Shown here one piece after another: positions 35,434 through 44,185 of a stretch of DNA of 64,000 nucleotides. Origin of the DNA: CALODP01 sp942492055. GTDB lineage: Bacteria; Bacteroidota; Ignavibacteria; Ignavibacteriales; Melioribacteraceae. The notes under the pieces were generated by a model. The model did not search any database. It was not told the origin of the DNA and was given only the letters and a program-made list of their open reading frames with translations. The stretch covers positions 496,001 to 560,000 of the forward strand of contig CALODP010000002.1 in NCBI GenBank assembly GCA_942492055.1, read 5' to 3'. The first letter of the stretch is position 1, and each line of letters starts with the position of its first letter. The position numbers and the translations under genes are program-made.

Positions 35434-36921
35434 TTAGTGCATCACAAATCCTAAAATCAGGTATAGAAATGTTGTTATTCCTCCGCCAATTAAGGCGTAG
35501 GGCAATTGAGTCTTAACATGGTCAATATGGTCACTGGCAGAAGCCATTGAGGAGATAATAGTGGTATCCGATATCGGGGAACAATGATCTCCGAATACTC
35601 CGCCACCAAGAGCGGCAGCTACAGTAAGATATAGATTAGCGTCCAGAGTTTGCGCCATCGGAACACCTATCGCTATCATTATTGCGAATGTACCCCATGA
35701 AGTTCCGGTGGAAAAGGCAATGAAGCTTGATACAACAAAGACTATTGCGGCAACATAATCTGGAGCTAGCCATTCTTTGGAAAGCTCGGCAACGTAGAGT
35801 CCTGTTCCCAATTCCTTACAAACATTCCCAATCGCAAAAGCCAACATCATCAATAAGGCAAGAGGAATAAGCCCGCTAACTCCTTTGAAGAGGAGATCGA
35901 TAGTTTCTTTGAACGAAAATATCCCCTGAATTTTGTATGCCGTTCCACCAACTAATATTGCGGTAAGTACGGAGTATAAAACCGAAGTTGAGCCTGAGCC
36001 TTTCCCTATAGCCTGAAATATCTGTTGATACCATGGAAGCCCGTCGATATTGGGAACAGAGCTCCAACCGGTATAGATAAGCATCAATGGCATCATTCCT
36101 ACCATAGTGGCTATCGGGATAATCATGTTTCGGGAGCGAGCCGGAATTTTCTCTTTTTTATTCATTTGAACCACATCGGAGGATATCAAAGGCACTGCGC
36201 CGTCTCTAAGCACTTTTCCGGTTTCCCTCACACGCTCTTCCGCTTTTTTCATCGGGCCGAAATCTTTCTGGGAAACGATAACAGTAACCACAATTATCAT
36301 GGCCATCATCGGATAAAAGTTCAACGGAAAAGCATTTATCAATACTTCAAACGGATTCTCGAATCCTTGCGCTGCAATAAGCCCCATAATATAGGCGCCC
36401 CATGCGTTTAATGGAATTAGTATACAAGTAGGGGCGGAAATAGAGTCGGCAATGTAGGCAAGCTTTTCACGAGGAATCTTTAGCTTATCGAAGATAGGCC
36501 GAAAAATAGAACCGACAGTGAGTACATTAATGCTCGATTCGACAAATATTAGAACACCGGTTAACCAAGCGAGTAGTTCTACAATAACTCTGCTATTACC
36601 GATCTTTTTCTTTTCCATAAATATGAGAAGCTTGTTGATATACTTGATAAACCCCTCAACGCCACCGGATCGTTGGATGAAAGCGATAAGCGCACCGACC
36701 AAGCAACTGAACATAATTGTTCGCGTATTTCCGCTATCCTTAAAGACATCAACTAGTGCTTGAATTGTAGAGGTGGTTCCGTCAATAAAATTGCCTCCAC
36801 TCAGAATAATCCATCCGAGCCAGATTCCGAAGAGTAATGAAACAAAGACCTGGCGGGTTTTAATTGCCAAGATGATCGCAATAATAGGGGGGAATAAAGA
36901 CCAGAAACTATAATGGTCCAT
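35434..36921 (-). CDS. nhaC: Na+/H+ antiporter, NhaC family
   Basis: 495-residue sodium/proton antiporter with about 11-12 helices. Family features include FVESSINVLTVGSIFRPIFDKLKIPREKLAYI near 127-157, the SAPTCILIPLNAWGAYI segment, FSTGTSWGTFAIMI near 403 and GGGVFGDHCSPISDTTIISS near 438. It exports sodium in exchange for protons. ATG 36921 overlaps GGAGACAAGATG, and that ribosome site is mirrored exactly 19 bases upstream (see the hairpin entry), so translation is probably controlled. Confidence 0.93.
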   Translation of the reverse strand: MDHYSFWSLFPPIIAIILAIKTRQVFVSLLFGIWLGWIILSGGNFIDGTTSTIQALVDVFKDSGNTRTIMFSCLVGALIAFIQRSGGVEGFIKYINKLLIFMEKKKIGNSRVIVELLAWLTGVLIFVESSINVLTVGSIFRPIFDKLKIPREKLAYIADSISAPTCILIPLNAWGAYIMGLIAAQGFENPFEVLINAFPLNFYPMMAMIIVVTVIVSQKDFGPMKKAEERVRETGKVLRDGAVPLISSDVVQMNKKEKIPARSRNMIIPIATMVGMMPLMLIYTGWSSVPNIDGLPWYQQIFQAIGKGSGSTSVLYSVLTAILVGGTAYKIQGIFSFKETIDLLFKGVSGLIPLALLMMLAFAIGNVCKELGTGLYVAELSKEWLAPDYVAAIVFVVSSFIAFSTGTSWGTFAIMIAIGVPMAQTLDANLYLTVAAALGGGVFGDHCSPISDTTIISSMASASDHIDHVKTQLPYALIGGGITTFLYLILGFVMH

Positions 36922-36960
36922 CTTGTCTCCTTACAATGTGGATGAAATGGGAGACAAGAT
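36920..36960 (-). promoter_or_regulatory. Hairpin masking the nhaC ribosome-binding site and start codon
   Basis: On the transcript, ATCTTGTCTCC (36960-36950) is the exact reverse complement of GGAGACAAGAT (36930-36920), with a 19-base loop. The 3' arm contains the Shine-Dalgarno GGAG and the first two bases of the AUG. An 11-bp perfect stem here should block ribosome entry until something opens it. Confidence 0.7.
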
Positions 36961-37011
36961 AAATGAATATTACTTTAATGCAAGTCTAATTTTATAAATG
37001 ATTGAACGAAA

Positions 37012-38217
37012 TTAAAATTTCTCATCAATTTTATCTAAAAACGGGGCTATAAGTTCTTTTAATTGATCAAACTCAATAAGAAAGGCGTCATGACCGTGTG
37101 GCGAATCGATTTCTCTATAAATTCCGTTCTTAACCATTGCTGCAAGTTCAAACTGCTCATCGGCGGTATAGAGAATATCGGAATTAATCCCGATGGAAAG
37201 GAGTGGCGCTTCAATATTTTGAAGTACTTTCTGCAAACTCTCTCTTCCGTAGCTGATATCATGAAGATCCATCGCTTTGCTTAAGTACATGTAGCTATTG
37301 GCGTCGAATCTTTTAACAAGCTTTTCGCCGTTGTAGTTAAGGAAGTTTTCAACTTGAAATTTGTTATCGGAGTCGTAATGATTTTCCGAGGTTCTTTCTC
37401 TGTCGAATCTCGAGTTAAATGAGAAGGCGCTTCTGTAGCTGATCATAGCGATCTTTCTTGCGAGCGCAAGACCCTTTGTAGGGTGCGCAGAGTAATATCC
37501 GTTGTTGTAGTCGGGATCATTAATAATTGCGTTTCTAGCCGCTTCGTTGATCGAAATAGCCCAATCGGAATGTCGAGCCGCTGTAGCTATCGTTATTATT
37601 GATTCATATGAGTCGGGATACATTACAGCCCACTCCAGAGCCTGCATTCCGCCAAGTGATCCTCCGACTATGTATCTGTATTTTTCAATCCCCAGATGAT
37701 CTGATAAAGCTTTCTGAAGCTTGACCATATCTCTTACAGTAACTGCAGGGAAATCAGCCTGATAGGCGTTACCTGTTCCATTCGTTGAAATCGGGCCGGA
37801 TGTTCCGTAGCAGCTTCCTAAAACATTTGAGCAAATAACAAAATACTTATTCGTATCGAATAATTTTCCGGGGCCGATTAAAGGAGCCCACCAACCTTCC
37901 TTTCCGATTTGCATTTTAGAATATTTCTCAAGATAATCCGGGGTACCGAAAGCATCTTTCTCTATTGCATCAAGAATTCCAGCCGCATGCGCGTTTCCGG
38001 TTAGCGCGTGGCATAACATTACTGCGTTGTCTCTATTCTCATTTAGCGTACCGTAGGTTTGATATGCCACTGTTGGATTAGAGAATTCATCTCCGCATTC
38101 AAGCTTAATTGAAACAGTAAGTTTCTCAATAATAGTTTTGGGGCAGAGACAGGACCCCTCCTGTCTCTCATCTATGGTTCCCAAACCCGTTGACCCCAAT
38201 TTAATATCTGATTGCAA
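37012..38217 (-). CDS. metX: Homoserine O-acetyltransferase
   Basis: 401-residue alpha/beta hydrolase that acetylates homoserine for methionine synthesis. The nucleophile Ser is in VGGSLGGMQALEW near 170; the catalytic Asp in INSDILYTADEQ near 344 and His in SPHGHDAFL near 373 complete the triad. NVLGSCYGTSGP is the MetX signature. Start is TTG 38217 with AGGA 9 bases upstream. The first 30 residues are a non-conserved extension that contains a perfect palindrome (see repeat entry). It follows metY by 26 bases in the same operon. Confidence 0.93.
   Translation of the reverse strand: MQSDIKLGSTGLGTIDERQEGSCLCPKTIIEKLTVSIKLECGDEFSNPTVAYQTYGTLNENRDNAVMLCHALTGNAHAAGILDAIEKDAFGTPDYLEKYSKMQIGKEGWWAPLIGPGKLFDTNKYFVICSNVLGSCYGTSGPISTNGTGNAYQADFPAVTVRDMVKLQKALSDHLGIEKYRYIVGGSLGGMQALEWAVMYPDSYESIITIATAARHSDWAISINEAARNAIINDPDYNNGYYSAHPTKGLALARKIAMISYRSAFSFNSRFDRERTSENHYDSDNKFQVENFLNYNGEKLVKRFDANSYMYLSKAMDLHDISYGRESLQKVLQNIEAPLLSIGINSDILYTADEQFELAAMVKNGIYREIDSPHGHDAFLIEFDQLKELIAPFLDKIDEKF
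38145..38168. repeat. Palindromic element inside the metX N-terminus
   Basis: AGAGACAGGA (38145-38154), CCCC loop, TCCTGTCTCT (38159-38168): a perfect 10-bp stem. It is read in frame as part of the poorly conserved MetX extension. The flanking GGGGC gives the look of an extragenic palindrome that landed in a coding region. Confidence 0.6.
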
Positions 38218-38243
38218 ATCTATATTTCCTTATTCAATATCAA

Positions 38244-39554
38244 TTATTTTGTAGCAATAGTAATTGCCTGATCAAAATCCGAAATTATATCATCAATGTG
38301 TTCAATCCCAACCGAAACTCTGATAAGCTCCGGTAGTACTCCGGAAGCTATCTGTTCTTTTTCGCTAAGCTGCTGATGAGTGGTTGAGCCAGGATGAATT
38401 ACTAAAGTCTTAGCGTCTCCAACATTGGCTAATAGGCTGGCAAGCTTAACGTTGTTGACAAACTTTTTACCGGCTACGGTTCCCCCTTTTATACCGAAAG
38501 CTAACATCGATCCGAAATATCCTTCGCGCAAATATTTCTTGGCGCTTTCATGATATAAATGGCTTTCCAAGCCGGGATACCAAACCCAATCAACATTCGG
38601 ATTAGCTTCGAGCCATTTGGCTAGCTTTAGCGCGTTATCGCAATGTCTTTCAACTCTTAATGATAGAGTTTCGAGTCCTTGAATTAAAAGGAAAGAATTA
38701 AGAGGACTAATACATGGTCCCAAATCTCTAAGCCCTTCAACACGAGCTTTTGTTATGAAAGAAAGATTTCCGGCGTTTGGAATATTTCCGAAAACATCAT
38801 TGAAGATCATTCCGTGATATCCTTCGGATGGTTCGGTAAATGCCGGGAATTTTCCACTGTCCCATTTGAAATTACCGGAATCAACAATTACACCACCGAT
38901 TGATGTTCCGTGTCCACCGATCCATTTGGTAGCAGAAGCGACAACTATGTCGGCTCCATGCTTAATCGGTTGAGCCAAATATCCTCCGGTTCCAAAAGTA
39001 TTATCCACAATAAGTGGTATTCCGTTTGAGTGAGCTATAGCTGCTATTCTTTCGATATCGGGAATGTTAAGTTTCGGATTGCCGATTGTCTCTATATATA
39101 AGGCTTTTGTTTTTTCGTCGATCAACTCTTCGAAACTATCCGGATCATCTCCTTCTACGAACTTTACATTAATTCCCTGTTTTGGAAAACCTACTTTGAA
39201 CAGATTGTAAGTCCCTCCGTAGAGAAGGGGAGTAGATACAATGTTATCACCGACTTCGGCTATAGTAGTAATAGTCAATGAAATAGCTGACATTCCAGAT
39301 GCTGTGGCCAAAGCGGCTGCTCCACCTTCAAGGGAAGCTATTCTCTTTTCCAACACGTCAGTTGTCGGATTTCCCAATCGTGTATAAATATTACCTGCTT
39401 CGCTCAGTTCGAATAGAGCTGCGGCGTGGTCTGCGCTATCGAATGTGTATGATGATGTCTGATAAATAGGCACCGCTCTTGAATTGGTATCTTTATCCGG
39501 TGTGTGACCGGCATGTAATTGTAGCGTTTCGAATTTATAATTGTTTTGTGCCAT
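38244..39554 (-). CDS. metY: O-acetylhomoserine sulfhydrylase
   Basis: 436-residue PLP enzyme of the Cys/Met metabolism family that turns O-acetylhomoserine plus sulfide into homocysteine. FETLQLHAGHTPD at the start, the QTSSYTF segment, VDNTFGTGGYLAQP near 182, and the PLP lysine in SATKWIGGHGTSIGG near 205 are typical. With metX it forms the direct sulfhydrylation route to methionine. ATG 39554 has GGAG at good spacing; ATG 39572 does not. Expression is controlled by the SAM-I riboswitch upstream. Confidence 0.96.
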   Translation of the reverse strand: MAQNNYKFETLQLHAGHTPDKDTNSRAVPIYQTSSYTFDSADHAAALFELSEAGNIYTRLGNPTTDVLEKRIASLEGGAAALATASGMSAISLTITTIAEVGDNIVSTPLLYGGTYNLFKVGFPKQGINVKFVEGDDPDSFEELIDEKTKALYIETIGNPKLNIPDIERIAAIAHSNGIPLIVDNTFGTGGYLAQPIKHGADIVVASATKWIGGHGTSIGGVIVDSGNFKWDSGKFPAFTEPSEGYHGMIFNDVFGNIPNAGNLSFITKARVEGLRDLGPCISPLNSFLLIQGLETLSLRVERHCDNALKLAKWLEANPNVDWVWYPGLESHLYHESAKKYLREGYFGSMLAFGIKGGTVAGKKFVNNVKLASLLANVGDAKTLVIHPGSTTHQQLSEKEQIASGVLPELIRVSVGIEHIDDIISDFDQAITIATK

Positions 39555-39584
39555 ATTAACTCCAAATTTCATTTGATTTCGGAC

Positions 39585-39624
39585 AAAAAAAAACCTCTTC
39601 GGGAAATGAATCCTGAAGAGGTTT
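39585..39624 (-). terminator. Riboswitch-controlled intrinsic terminator
   Basis: On the minus strand AAACCTCTTC (39624-39615) pairs with GAAGAGGTTT (39600-39591), followed by a run of about eight T. It lies between the SAM-I aptamer and the metY start, the expected place for the expression platform that turns the operon off when SAM is bound. Confidence 0.92.
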
Positions 39625-39641
39625 TAAAAATCTATAACTTC

Positions 39642-39757
39642 TTCTCTCATCTTTCCCGCAACTATATGTTGGGGCAGGATTTAGCACCTTTTCAGAATAC
39701 TGACCGGTTGCTAAGGTTTCACAGGGCCTGTTCCCTCGACCTTTCTTTATGAGAATA
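39642..39757 (-). ncRNA. SAM-I (S-box) riboswitch
   Basis: Minus-strand sequence matches the SAM-I core: P1 strands TTCTCAT and ATGAGAG close the element, with AAAGGTCGAGGGA, the GGCCCTGTGAAACC and TTAGCAACC junction pieces, and GGTGCTAAATCCTGC before the closing AGATGAGAG. Length and order are normal for the class. It binds S-adenosylmethionine and, with the terminator that follows, lowers metY-metX transcription when SAM is plentiful. Confidence 0.95.
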
Positions 39758-39803
39758 CTATATTCAAAGAACTTTTTTCTTGCTAAGAAAAATATTGACA
39801 GCG

Positions 39804-39832
39804 AATATAAGAGAAGTTTTTCTACAAGTCAA
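39804..39832 (-). promoter_or_regulatory. Candidate promoter for the SAM riboswitch and metY-metX
   Basis: Minus strand TTGACT (39832-39827), 17-base spacer, TATATT (39809-39804). This is close to the general sigma-70 consensus, about 47 bases upstream of the riboswitch. It does not follow the Bacteroidota pattern, so which form is used here is uncertain. Confidence 0.45.
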
Positions 39833-39865
39833 GTGTAGAAAAAAATAATAATTCTAAAAATATGT

Positions 39866-39896
39866 TTTGTTATTAAAAATATTTTCCATAACTTTG
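39866..39896 (+). promoter_or_regulatory. Candidate Bacteroidota-type promoter of the BCAA operon
   Basis: TTTG (39866-39869), 19-base spacer, TAACTTTG (39889-39896), an exact fit to TTTG-N19-TAnnTTTG. Transcription would begin near 39,903, about 25 bases before the leader ORF. Confidence 0.6.
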
Positions 39897-39927
39897 CCCC
39901 AATTAATTTTGTTACTTAATACACGCT

Positions 39928-40107
39928 ATGTATAAAAAGACAAAACATATTGCCAATCCAAAATCGAACGTGGTCGTCAAGACTGTCGATGGTAATGTGT
40001 TGCGTGAATTAATTATTAATGAACTACTAAACCTATCTCTGGATATTATTCTACTAGTCGGGATTATTCTAATTCTCGGCCTGCTGAGCATTCTGCTAGT
40101 GGGCTAA
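39928..40107 (+). CDS. Candidate leader peptide of the ilv-leu operon (Leu/Ile/Val-rich)
   Basis: 59-codon ORF starting MYKKTKHIANPK and ending in a 28-residue stretch (ELLNLSLDIILLVGIIL... to LLVG) in which about 20 residues are Leu, Ile or Val: the three products of the operon behind it. All 12 leucines in this stretch use CTA (7), CTG (4) or CTC (1); none use TTA, TTG or CTT, which dominate in the neighbouring genes. A fitting promoter lies just upstream and alternative RNA pairings just downstream. No strong ribosome site is seen. It could instead be a small membrane peptide. Confidence 0.7.
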   Translation: MYKKTKHIANPKSNVVVKTVDGNVLRELIINELLNLSLDIILLVGIILILGLLSILLVG

Positions 40108-40213
40108 CATAGAATTAAGGTCAATCCCGAAATCAATACATCCAATTATTCCAAGGAAGAAGTATAAAACCATATTAGGGTTTCGAGATTGACCCAACCC
40201 GAAGGTCTATATC
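40058..40213 (+). promoter_or_regulatory. Candidate attenuator: mutually exclusive RNA pairings before ilvD
   Basis: Segment 1 TCGGGATT (40058-40065, inside the leader's Leu/Ile/Val codons) pairs with AATCCCGA in segment 2 (40119-40132). Segment 2, GGTCAATCCCGAAA, also pairs with segment 3, TTTCGAGATTGACC (40181-40194; 13 of 14). Segment 3 can in turn pair with segment 4, GGTCTATATC (40204-40213; about 8 of 10 over ten positions, 9-base loop). Segment 2 begins 12 bases after the leader stop. No T run follows segment 4, so termination may be Rho-dependent or control may act on translation. Confidence 0.5.
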
Positions 40214-40236
40214 TTGAGGCAATTTATGGAGTTATC

Positions 40237-41922
40237 GTGAGATCAGATCTTATCAAAAAAGGATTCGACAAGGCCCCTCATCGTAGTTTGTTACGAGCTA
40301 CCGGAGTCATTAAATCGAAAGAGGATTTTAAGAAACCCTTTATTGGAGTTTGCAATTCATATCTCGATTTAGTCCCCGGGCATGTTCATCTGCAAGAATT
40401 CGGAAAGATTGTTAAAGAGGCAGTTAGGGAAGCCGGTGGTGTTCCTTTTGAGTTTAATACTATTGGTGTTGACGACGGAATCGCGATGGGACATCTTGGA
40501 ATGAGATATTCTCTTGCTAGTAGAGAGCTAATAGCCGATTCGGTTGAAACCGTAGCCGAAGCCCATAGATTAGATGGTTTGGTTTGTATTCCTAATTGCG
40601 ATAAGATAGTTCCAGGAATGATAATGGCGGCTGTACGCTTAGATATTCCGGTAATATTCGTATCCGGTGGACCGATGAAAGCCGGACGCACAGATAAAGG
40701 GGAAAAAAGAGATTTGATTTCCGTGTTTGAAGGAGTAGGACAACATCAAACCGGAGAGATATCGGATAAAGAATTGGAAGTTTTGGAAGAAATTAGTTGC
40801 CCTACGTGTGGTTCATGTGCCGGGATGTTTACAGCCAATTCCATGAATTGCTTGATGGAAGCATTGGGATTGGCTCTCCCGGGTAATGGCTCTGTTTTGG
40901 CTATCGATCCGAGAAGAAAACAACTTGTTAAGGAAGCAGCCGGAAGAATTATTGACTTGGTTGAGAATGATGTTACACCTTCGAAACTATTGTCGGTAAA
41001 TTCTTTCAGAAACGCTTTTGCGTTGGATATGGCAATGGGTGGTAGTACAAATACTATTCTCCACACATTGGCTATCGCAAACGAAGCCGGTTTAAAATTC
41101 GAGCTTGATGAGTTAAATAAATTGGCTGAAAAAGTGCCATACATCTGTAAGGTAAGTCCGGCGACCAAAGATGTTCACATGGAAGATGTTGACGCAGCCG
41201 GTGGAATTTCGGCGATATTAAAAGAGCTTACGAAACTTGATGGTATTATTGATGTATCATGCCCTACTGTTACCGGGAAAACACTAGGAGAAAATATAGA
41301 AGATTCCCAGATTAATGATCCAAGTGTAATTAGAACTGTTGTTGAGCCTTATTCGGAAAAAGGGGGGCTTGCCGTTTTGTTCGGCAATCTCGCTCCGGAA
41401 GGGGCTGTTGTTAAAACCGGAGCGGTAGCCCCGAATATGTTATCCCACAGAGGACCTGCTCGCGTTTATAATTCACAAGACGAAGCTCTTGAAGGAATTA
41501 TGAAAAAAGAAGTTCAAGCCGGTGAAGTCGTTGTAATCAGATACGAAGGCCCGCAAGGTGGACCTGGTATGCCGGAGATGCTTTCACCAACGAGCGCAAT
41601 TATGGGAATGGGACTCGGAGATAAAGTTGCTCTGATTACAGATGGTCGATTCAGTGGTGGAACCAGAGGCGCCTGTATAGGGCATGTTTCGCCGGAAGCT
41701 GCCGATAAAGGGCCAATCGCGGCTTTGCGTAACGGCGATATAATATCAATAGATATTCCGAATAAAAAGATTGAAATGGAATTATCCGAAGAAGAAATAG
41801 AATCCAGAATAAACGAACTGGAAGAATTTGAACCGAAGATTAAGAAAGGATATCTGGCGAGATACTCAAAGATGGTTACTTCGGCTAGTACTGGAGCTGT
41901 TTTAAGAATACCTAATTCATAG
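40237..41922 (+). CDS. ilvD: Dihydroxy-acid dehydratase
   Basis: 561-residue Fe-S enzyme of valine, isoleucine and leucine synthesis that dehydrates dihydroxy acids to keto acids. Cluster and active-site motifs: CNSYLDLVPGH, IPNCDKIVPGM, CPTCGSCAGMFTANSMN and DGRFSGGTRGACIGHVSPEA. GTG 40237 (VRSDLIKKGFD) is chosen because it matches the family N-terminus and has GGAG at 40228-40231; the longer frame back to TTG 40189 runs through the putative attenuator stem. First structural gene of a nine-gene operon. Confidence 0.96.
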   Translation: MRSDLIKKGFDKAPHRSLLRATGVIKSKEDFKKPFIGVCNSYLDLVPGHVHLQEFGKIVKEAVREAGGVPFEFNTIGVDDGIAMGHLGMRYSLASRELIADSVETVAEAHRLDGLVCIPNCDKIVPGMIMAAVRLDIPVIFVSGGPMKAGRTDKGEKRDLISVFEGVGQHQTGEISDKELEVLEEISCPTCGSCAGMFTANSMNCLMEALGLALPGNGSVLAIDPRRKQLVKEAAGRIIDLVENDVTPSKLLSVNSFRNAFALDMAMGGSTNTILHTLAIANEAGLKFELDELNKLAEKVPYICKVSPATKDVHMEDVDAAGGISAILKELTKLDGIIDVSCPTVTGKTLGENIEDSQINDPSVIRTVVEPYSEKGGLAVLFGNLAPEGAVVKTGAVAPNMLSHRGPARVYNSQDEALEGIMKKEVQAGEVVVIRYEGPQGGPGMPEMLSPTSAIMGMGLGDKVALITDGRFSGGTRGACIGHVSPEAADKGPIAALRNGDIISIDIPNKKIEMELSEEEIESRINELEEFEPKIKKGYLARYSKMVTSASTGAVLRIPNS

Positions 41923-41942
41923 TTAAATTCAGAGGGATGAAG

Positions 41943-43658
41943 ATGAGAACTACAAAGAGAATTCTTTCCGGCGCGGATATATTCTTTGAGTGCTTGAGAA
42001 GGGAAAATGTTGATACGTTGTTTGGATACCCCGGCGGGGCAATCTTAAAGTTGTATGAAAAACTTTACGAAATTGATTTTCTTACTCATGTGCTCGCTCG
42101 TCACGAACAAGGAGCAACTCACATGGCTGAAGGGTACGCTAAGGCTACCGGAAAAGTGGGGGTTGTACTTGCCACATCCGGACCTGGTGCCACTAATACC
42201 GTTACCGGTATTGCCGATGCCTATTTGGATTCTATCCCTCTTGTTGTATTTACCGGTCAGGTACAATCTCAGTTGATTGGCAACGATGCTTTTCAGGAAG
42301 CAGATATTGTCGGAATTACAAGACCGATTACGAAACATAATTTTCTTGTTAGAAATGTAGATGAATTGGCTTCCACAATCCGTAAGGCCTTTTATATAGC
42401 CGCAAGCGGAAGACCGGGGCCGGTTCTTGTTGATATACCTAAAGATGTTATAAATGCGGAAACCGATTTCCTCTATCCCGAAGAAATTGATATTCGTGGT
42501 TATAAACCAAATGTGAAAGGGCACTGTAATCAAATAAAGAAAGCTGCCGAAGCGATCAGAAATGCTAAACGACCTTTGCTTTACGTCGGAGGCGGCGTCA
42601 TTATGTCAGGCGGTTCAAGGGAACTGGCTATTTTAGCCAGGGAGAACAGATTGCCGGTTACCACTACTTTACAAGGCTTGGGTGCGTTCCCAGGAACGGA
42701 TGATCTCTGTTTGGGAATGCTTGGAATGCATGGGACATATTATGCCAATAAAGCTGTGGATAATTGCGATTTGCTCGTATCCCTTGGAGCTCGCTTTGAC
42801 GATCGTGTGACTGGAGATGTGAATACTTTCGCGAAAGAAGCGTTCAAAATACATGTCGATATCGATCCGACTTGTATCGATAAAAACGTGATTGTTGATT
42901 TGCCGATTGTCGGGGATGTGAAACATGTTATTGCCGAATTGGCTGCCGAAATCGGTCAGGCTCCCGATACTAGGGAATGGTTAGAGCAAATAGAAAAATG
43001 GAAAGAGGAATGTCCCTTAGGATATGAAACTAGTGACGGTAAACTTCGTACACAGCATGTGCTCGATAGAATATCGGCTAAAGCAGAAGGGGAAGCGATT
43101 GTTGTTACTGATGTAGGACAACATCAAATGTGGGCTGCTCAGTTCGTTAAGTATAACTCCCCAAGATTAAATATTACGAGCGGTGGTTTGGGAACTATGG
43201 GATTTTCTGTCCCGGCTTCAATAGGAGCCGCATTCGGAGTGAAAGACAAAACTCTCTTTTCCATTAGTGGAGACGGAGGATTCCAAATGAACATGCAAGA
43301 ATTAATTACCGCAGTTCATTATAAGCTTCCGATAAAATTTGTTGTGATAAATAACAGCTTCCTCGGAATGGTTCGTCAGTGGCAAGAGCTATTCCATGGA
43401 AAAAAATATAGTTTCACCGATTTGTCAGAAAGTAACCCTGATTTCGTTAAACTTGCCGAAGCACTCGGGTTAAAGGCTTTTTCGACTGATTCAATTGATG
43501 AAGTTGATTTGGTGCTCGAAAAAGCTATGGAATATAACGATGGTCCTGTTTTTATCGAATTCAAAGTTGAAAAGGACGGACTCGTCTTTCCAATGGTTCC
43601 CGGCGGAGCTTCGATAAAAGATATGATTGTTGGAAAATTCGAAACGAGAGAGGGATAA
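41943..43658 (+). CDS. ilvB: Acetolactate synthase, large subunit
   Basis: 571-residue ThDP enzyme that condenses pyruvate with pyruvate or 2-oxobutyrate. FGYPGGAILKLYEKL and the catalytic Glu in ARHEQGATHMAEGYA near the start, the central FAD-binding domain, and the ThDP/Mg motif GDGGFQMNMQELITA near 440 are present. ATG 41943 is preferred over 41937 because GAGGG then has a 6-base gap. It is followed directly by the regulatory subunit. Confidence 0.97.
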   Translation: MRTTKRILSGADIFFECLRRENVDTLFGYPGGAILKLYEKLYEIDFLTHVLARHEQGATHMAEGYAKATGKVGVVLATSGPGATNTVTGIADAYLDSIPLVVFTGQVQSQLIGNDAFQEADIVGITRPITKHNFLVRNVDELASTIRKAFYIAASGRPGPVLVDIPKDVINAETDFLYPEEIDIRGYKPNVKGHCNQIKKAAEAIRNAKRPLLYVGGGVIMSGGSRELAILARENRLPVTTTLQGLGAFPGTDDLCLGMLGMHGTYYANKAVDNCDLLVSLGARFDDRVTGDVNTFAKEAFKIHVDIDPTCIDKNVIVDLPIVGDVKHVIAELAAEIGQAPDTREWLEQIEKWKEECPLGYETSDGKLRTQHVLDRISAKAEGEAIVVTDVGQHQMWAAQFVKYNSPRLNITSGGLGTMGFSVPASIGAAFGVKDKTLFSISGDGGFQMNMQELITAVHYKLPIKFVVINNSFLGMVRQWQELFHGKKYSFTDLSESNPDFVKLAEALGLKAFSTDSIDEVDLVLEKAMEYNDGPVFIEFKVEKDGLVFPMVPGGASIKDMIVGKFETREG

Positions 43659-44174
43659 ATGAAGAAGCATACAATTACGGTTCTTGTTGAAAATACATTT
43701 GGCGCTTTCGATAGAGTCGCTACAATGTTTAGCGGAAAAGGATTTAATATTGATAGCATCTCTATAGGGGAAACAGAGTTTAAGGATATTTCCCGAATGA
43801 CTATTGTTACTTCGGGAGATGAACAGATAATCGATCAGGTTGTAAAGCAACTTAATCGATTGATAGATACGATTAAAGTGGTTGACTTAACGGAAACCAA
43901 AAGTGTTGCAAGAGAGCTTGCTCTTATCTCCGTTAATTATACCAGAGGAACAATGGAAGAAATAAAAAGTATCTGCGACATTTTTCAAGGTAATGTTGTG
44001 GATGTTAACAATAAAAGTATGATGCTCGAGATAACCGGTCCACCCCAAAGAATCAACGCGGCAGTAGATGTGCTAATGCCATACGGGATTAAAGAGATGG
44101 CGCGATCCGGAATGGTAGCATTGAAGAGATGCGAACCAACTAAGTTTACATCAGATTATGCAAATAAAAATTGA
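43659..44174 (+). CDS. ilvN: Acetolactate synthase, small (regulatory) subunit
   Basis: 171 residues with an N-terminal ACT domain (HTITVLVENTFGAFDRVATMFSGKGFNIDSI) and the C-terminal ALS_ss_C domain. It binds valine and restrains the large subunit. Normal length for the family. It begins immediately after the ilvB stop. Confidence 0.95.
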   Translation: MKKHTITVLVENTFGAFDRVATMFSGKGFNIDSISIGETEFKDISRMTIVTSGDEQIIDQVVKQLNRLIDTIKVVDLTETKSVARELALISVNYTRGTMEEIKSICDIFQGNVVDVNNKSMMLEITGPPQRINAAVDVLMPYGIKEMARSGMVALKRCEPTKFTSDYANKN

Positions 44175-44185
44175 GGAGTAAAATC

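Noticed and set aside
40189..40236. Extended ilvD start at TTG 40189
   Set aside because: Adds 16 residues not found in the family and runs through the putative attenuator stem; GTG 40237 has a proper ribosome site.
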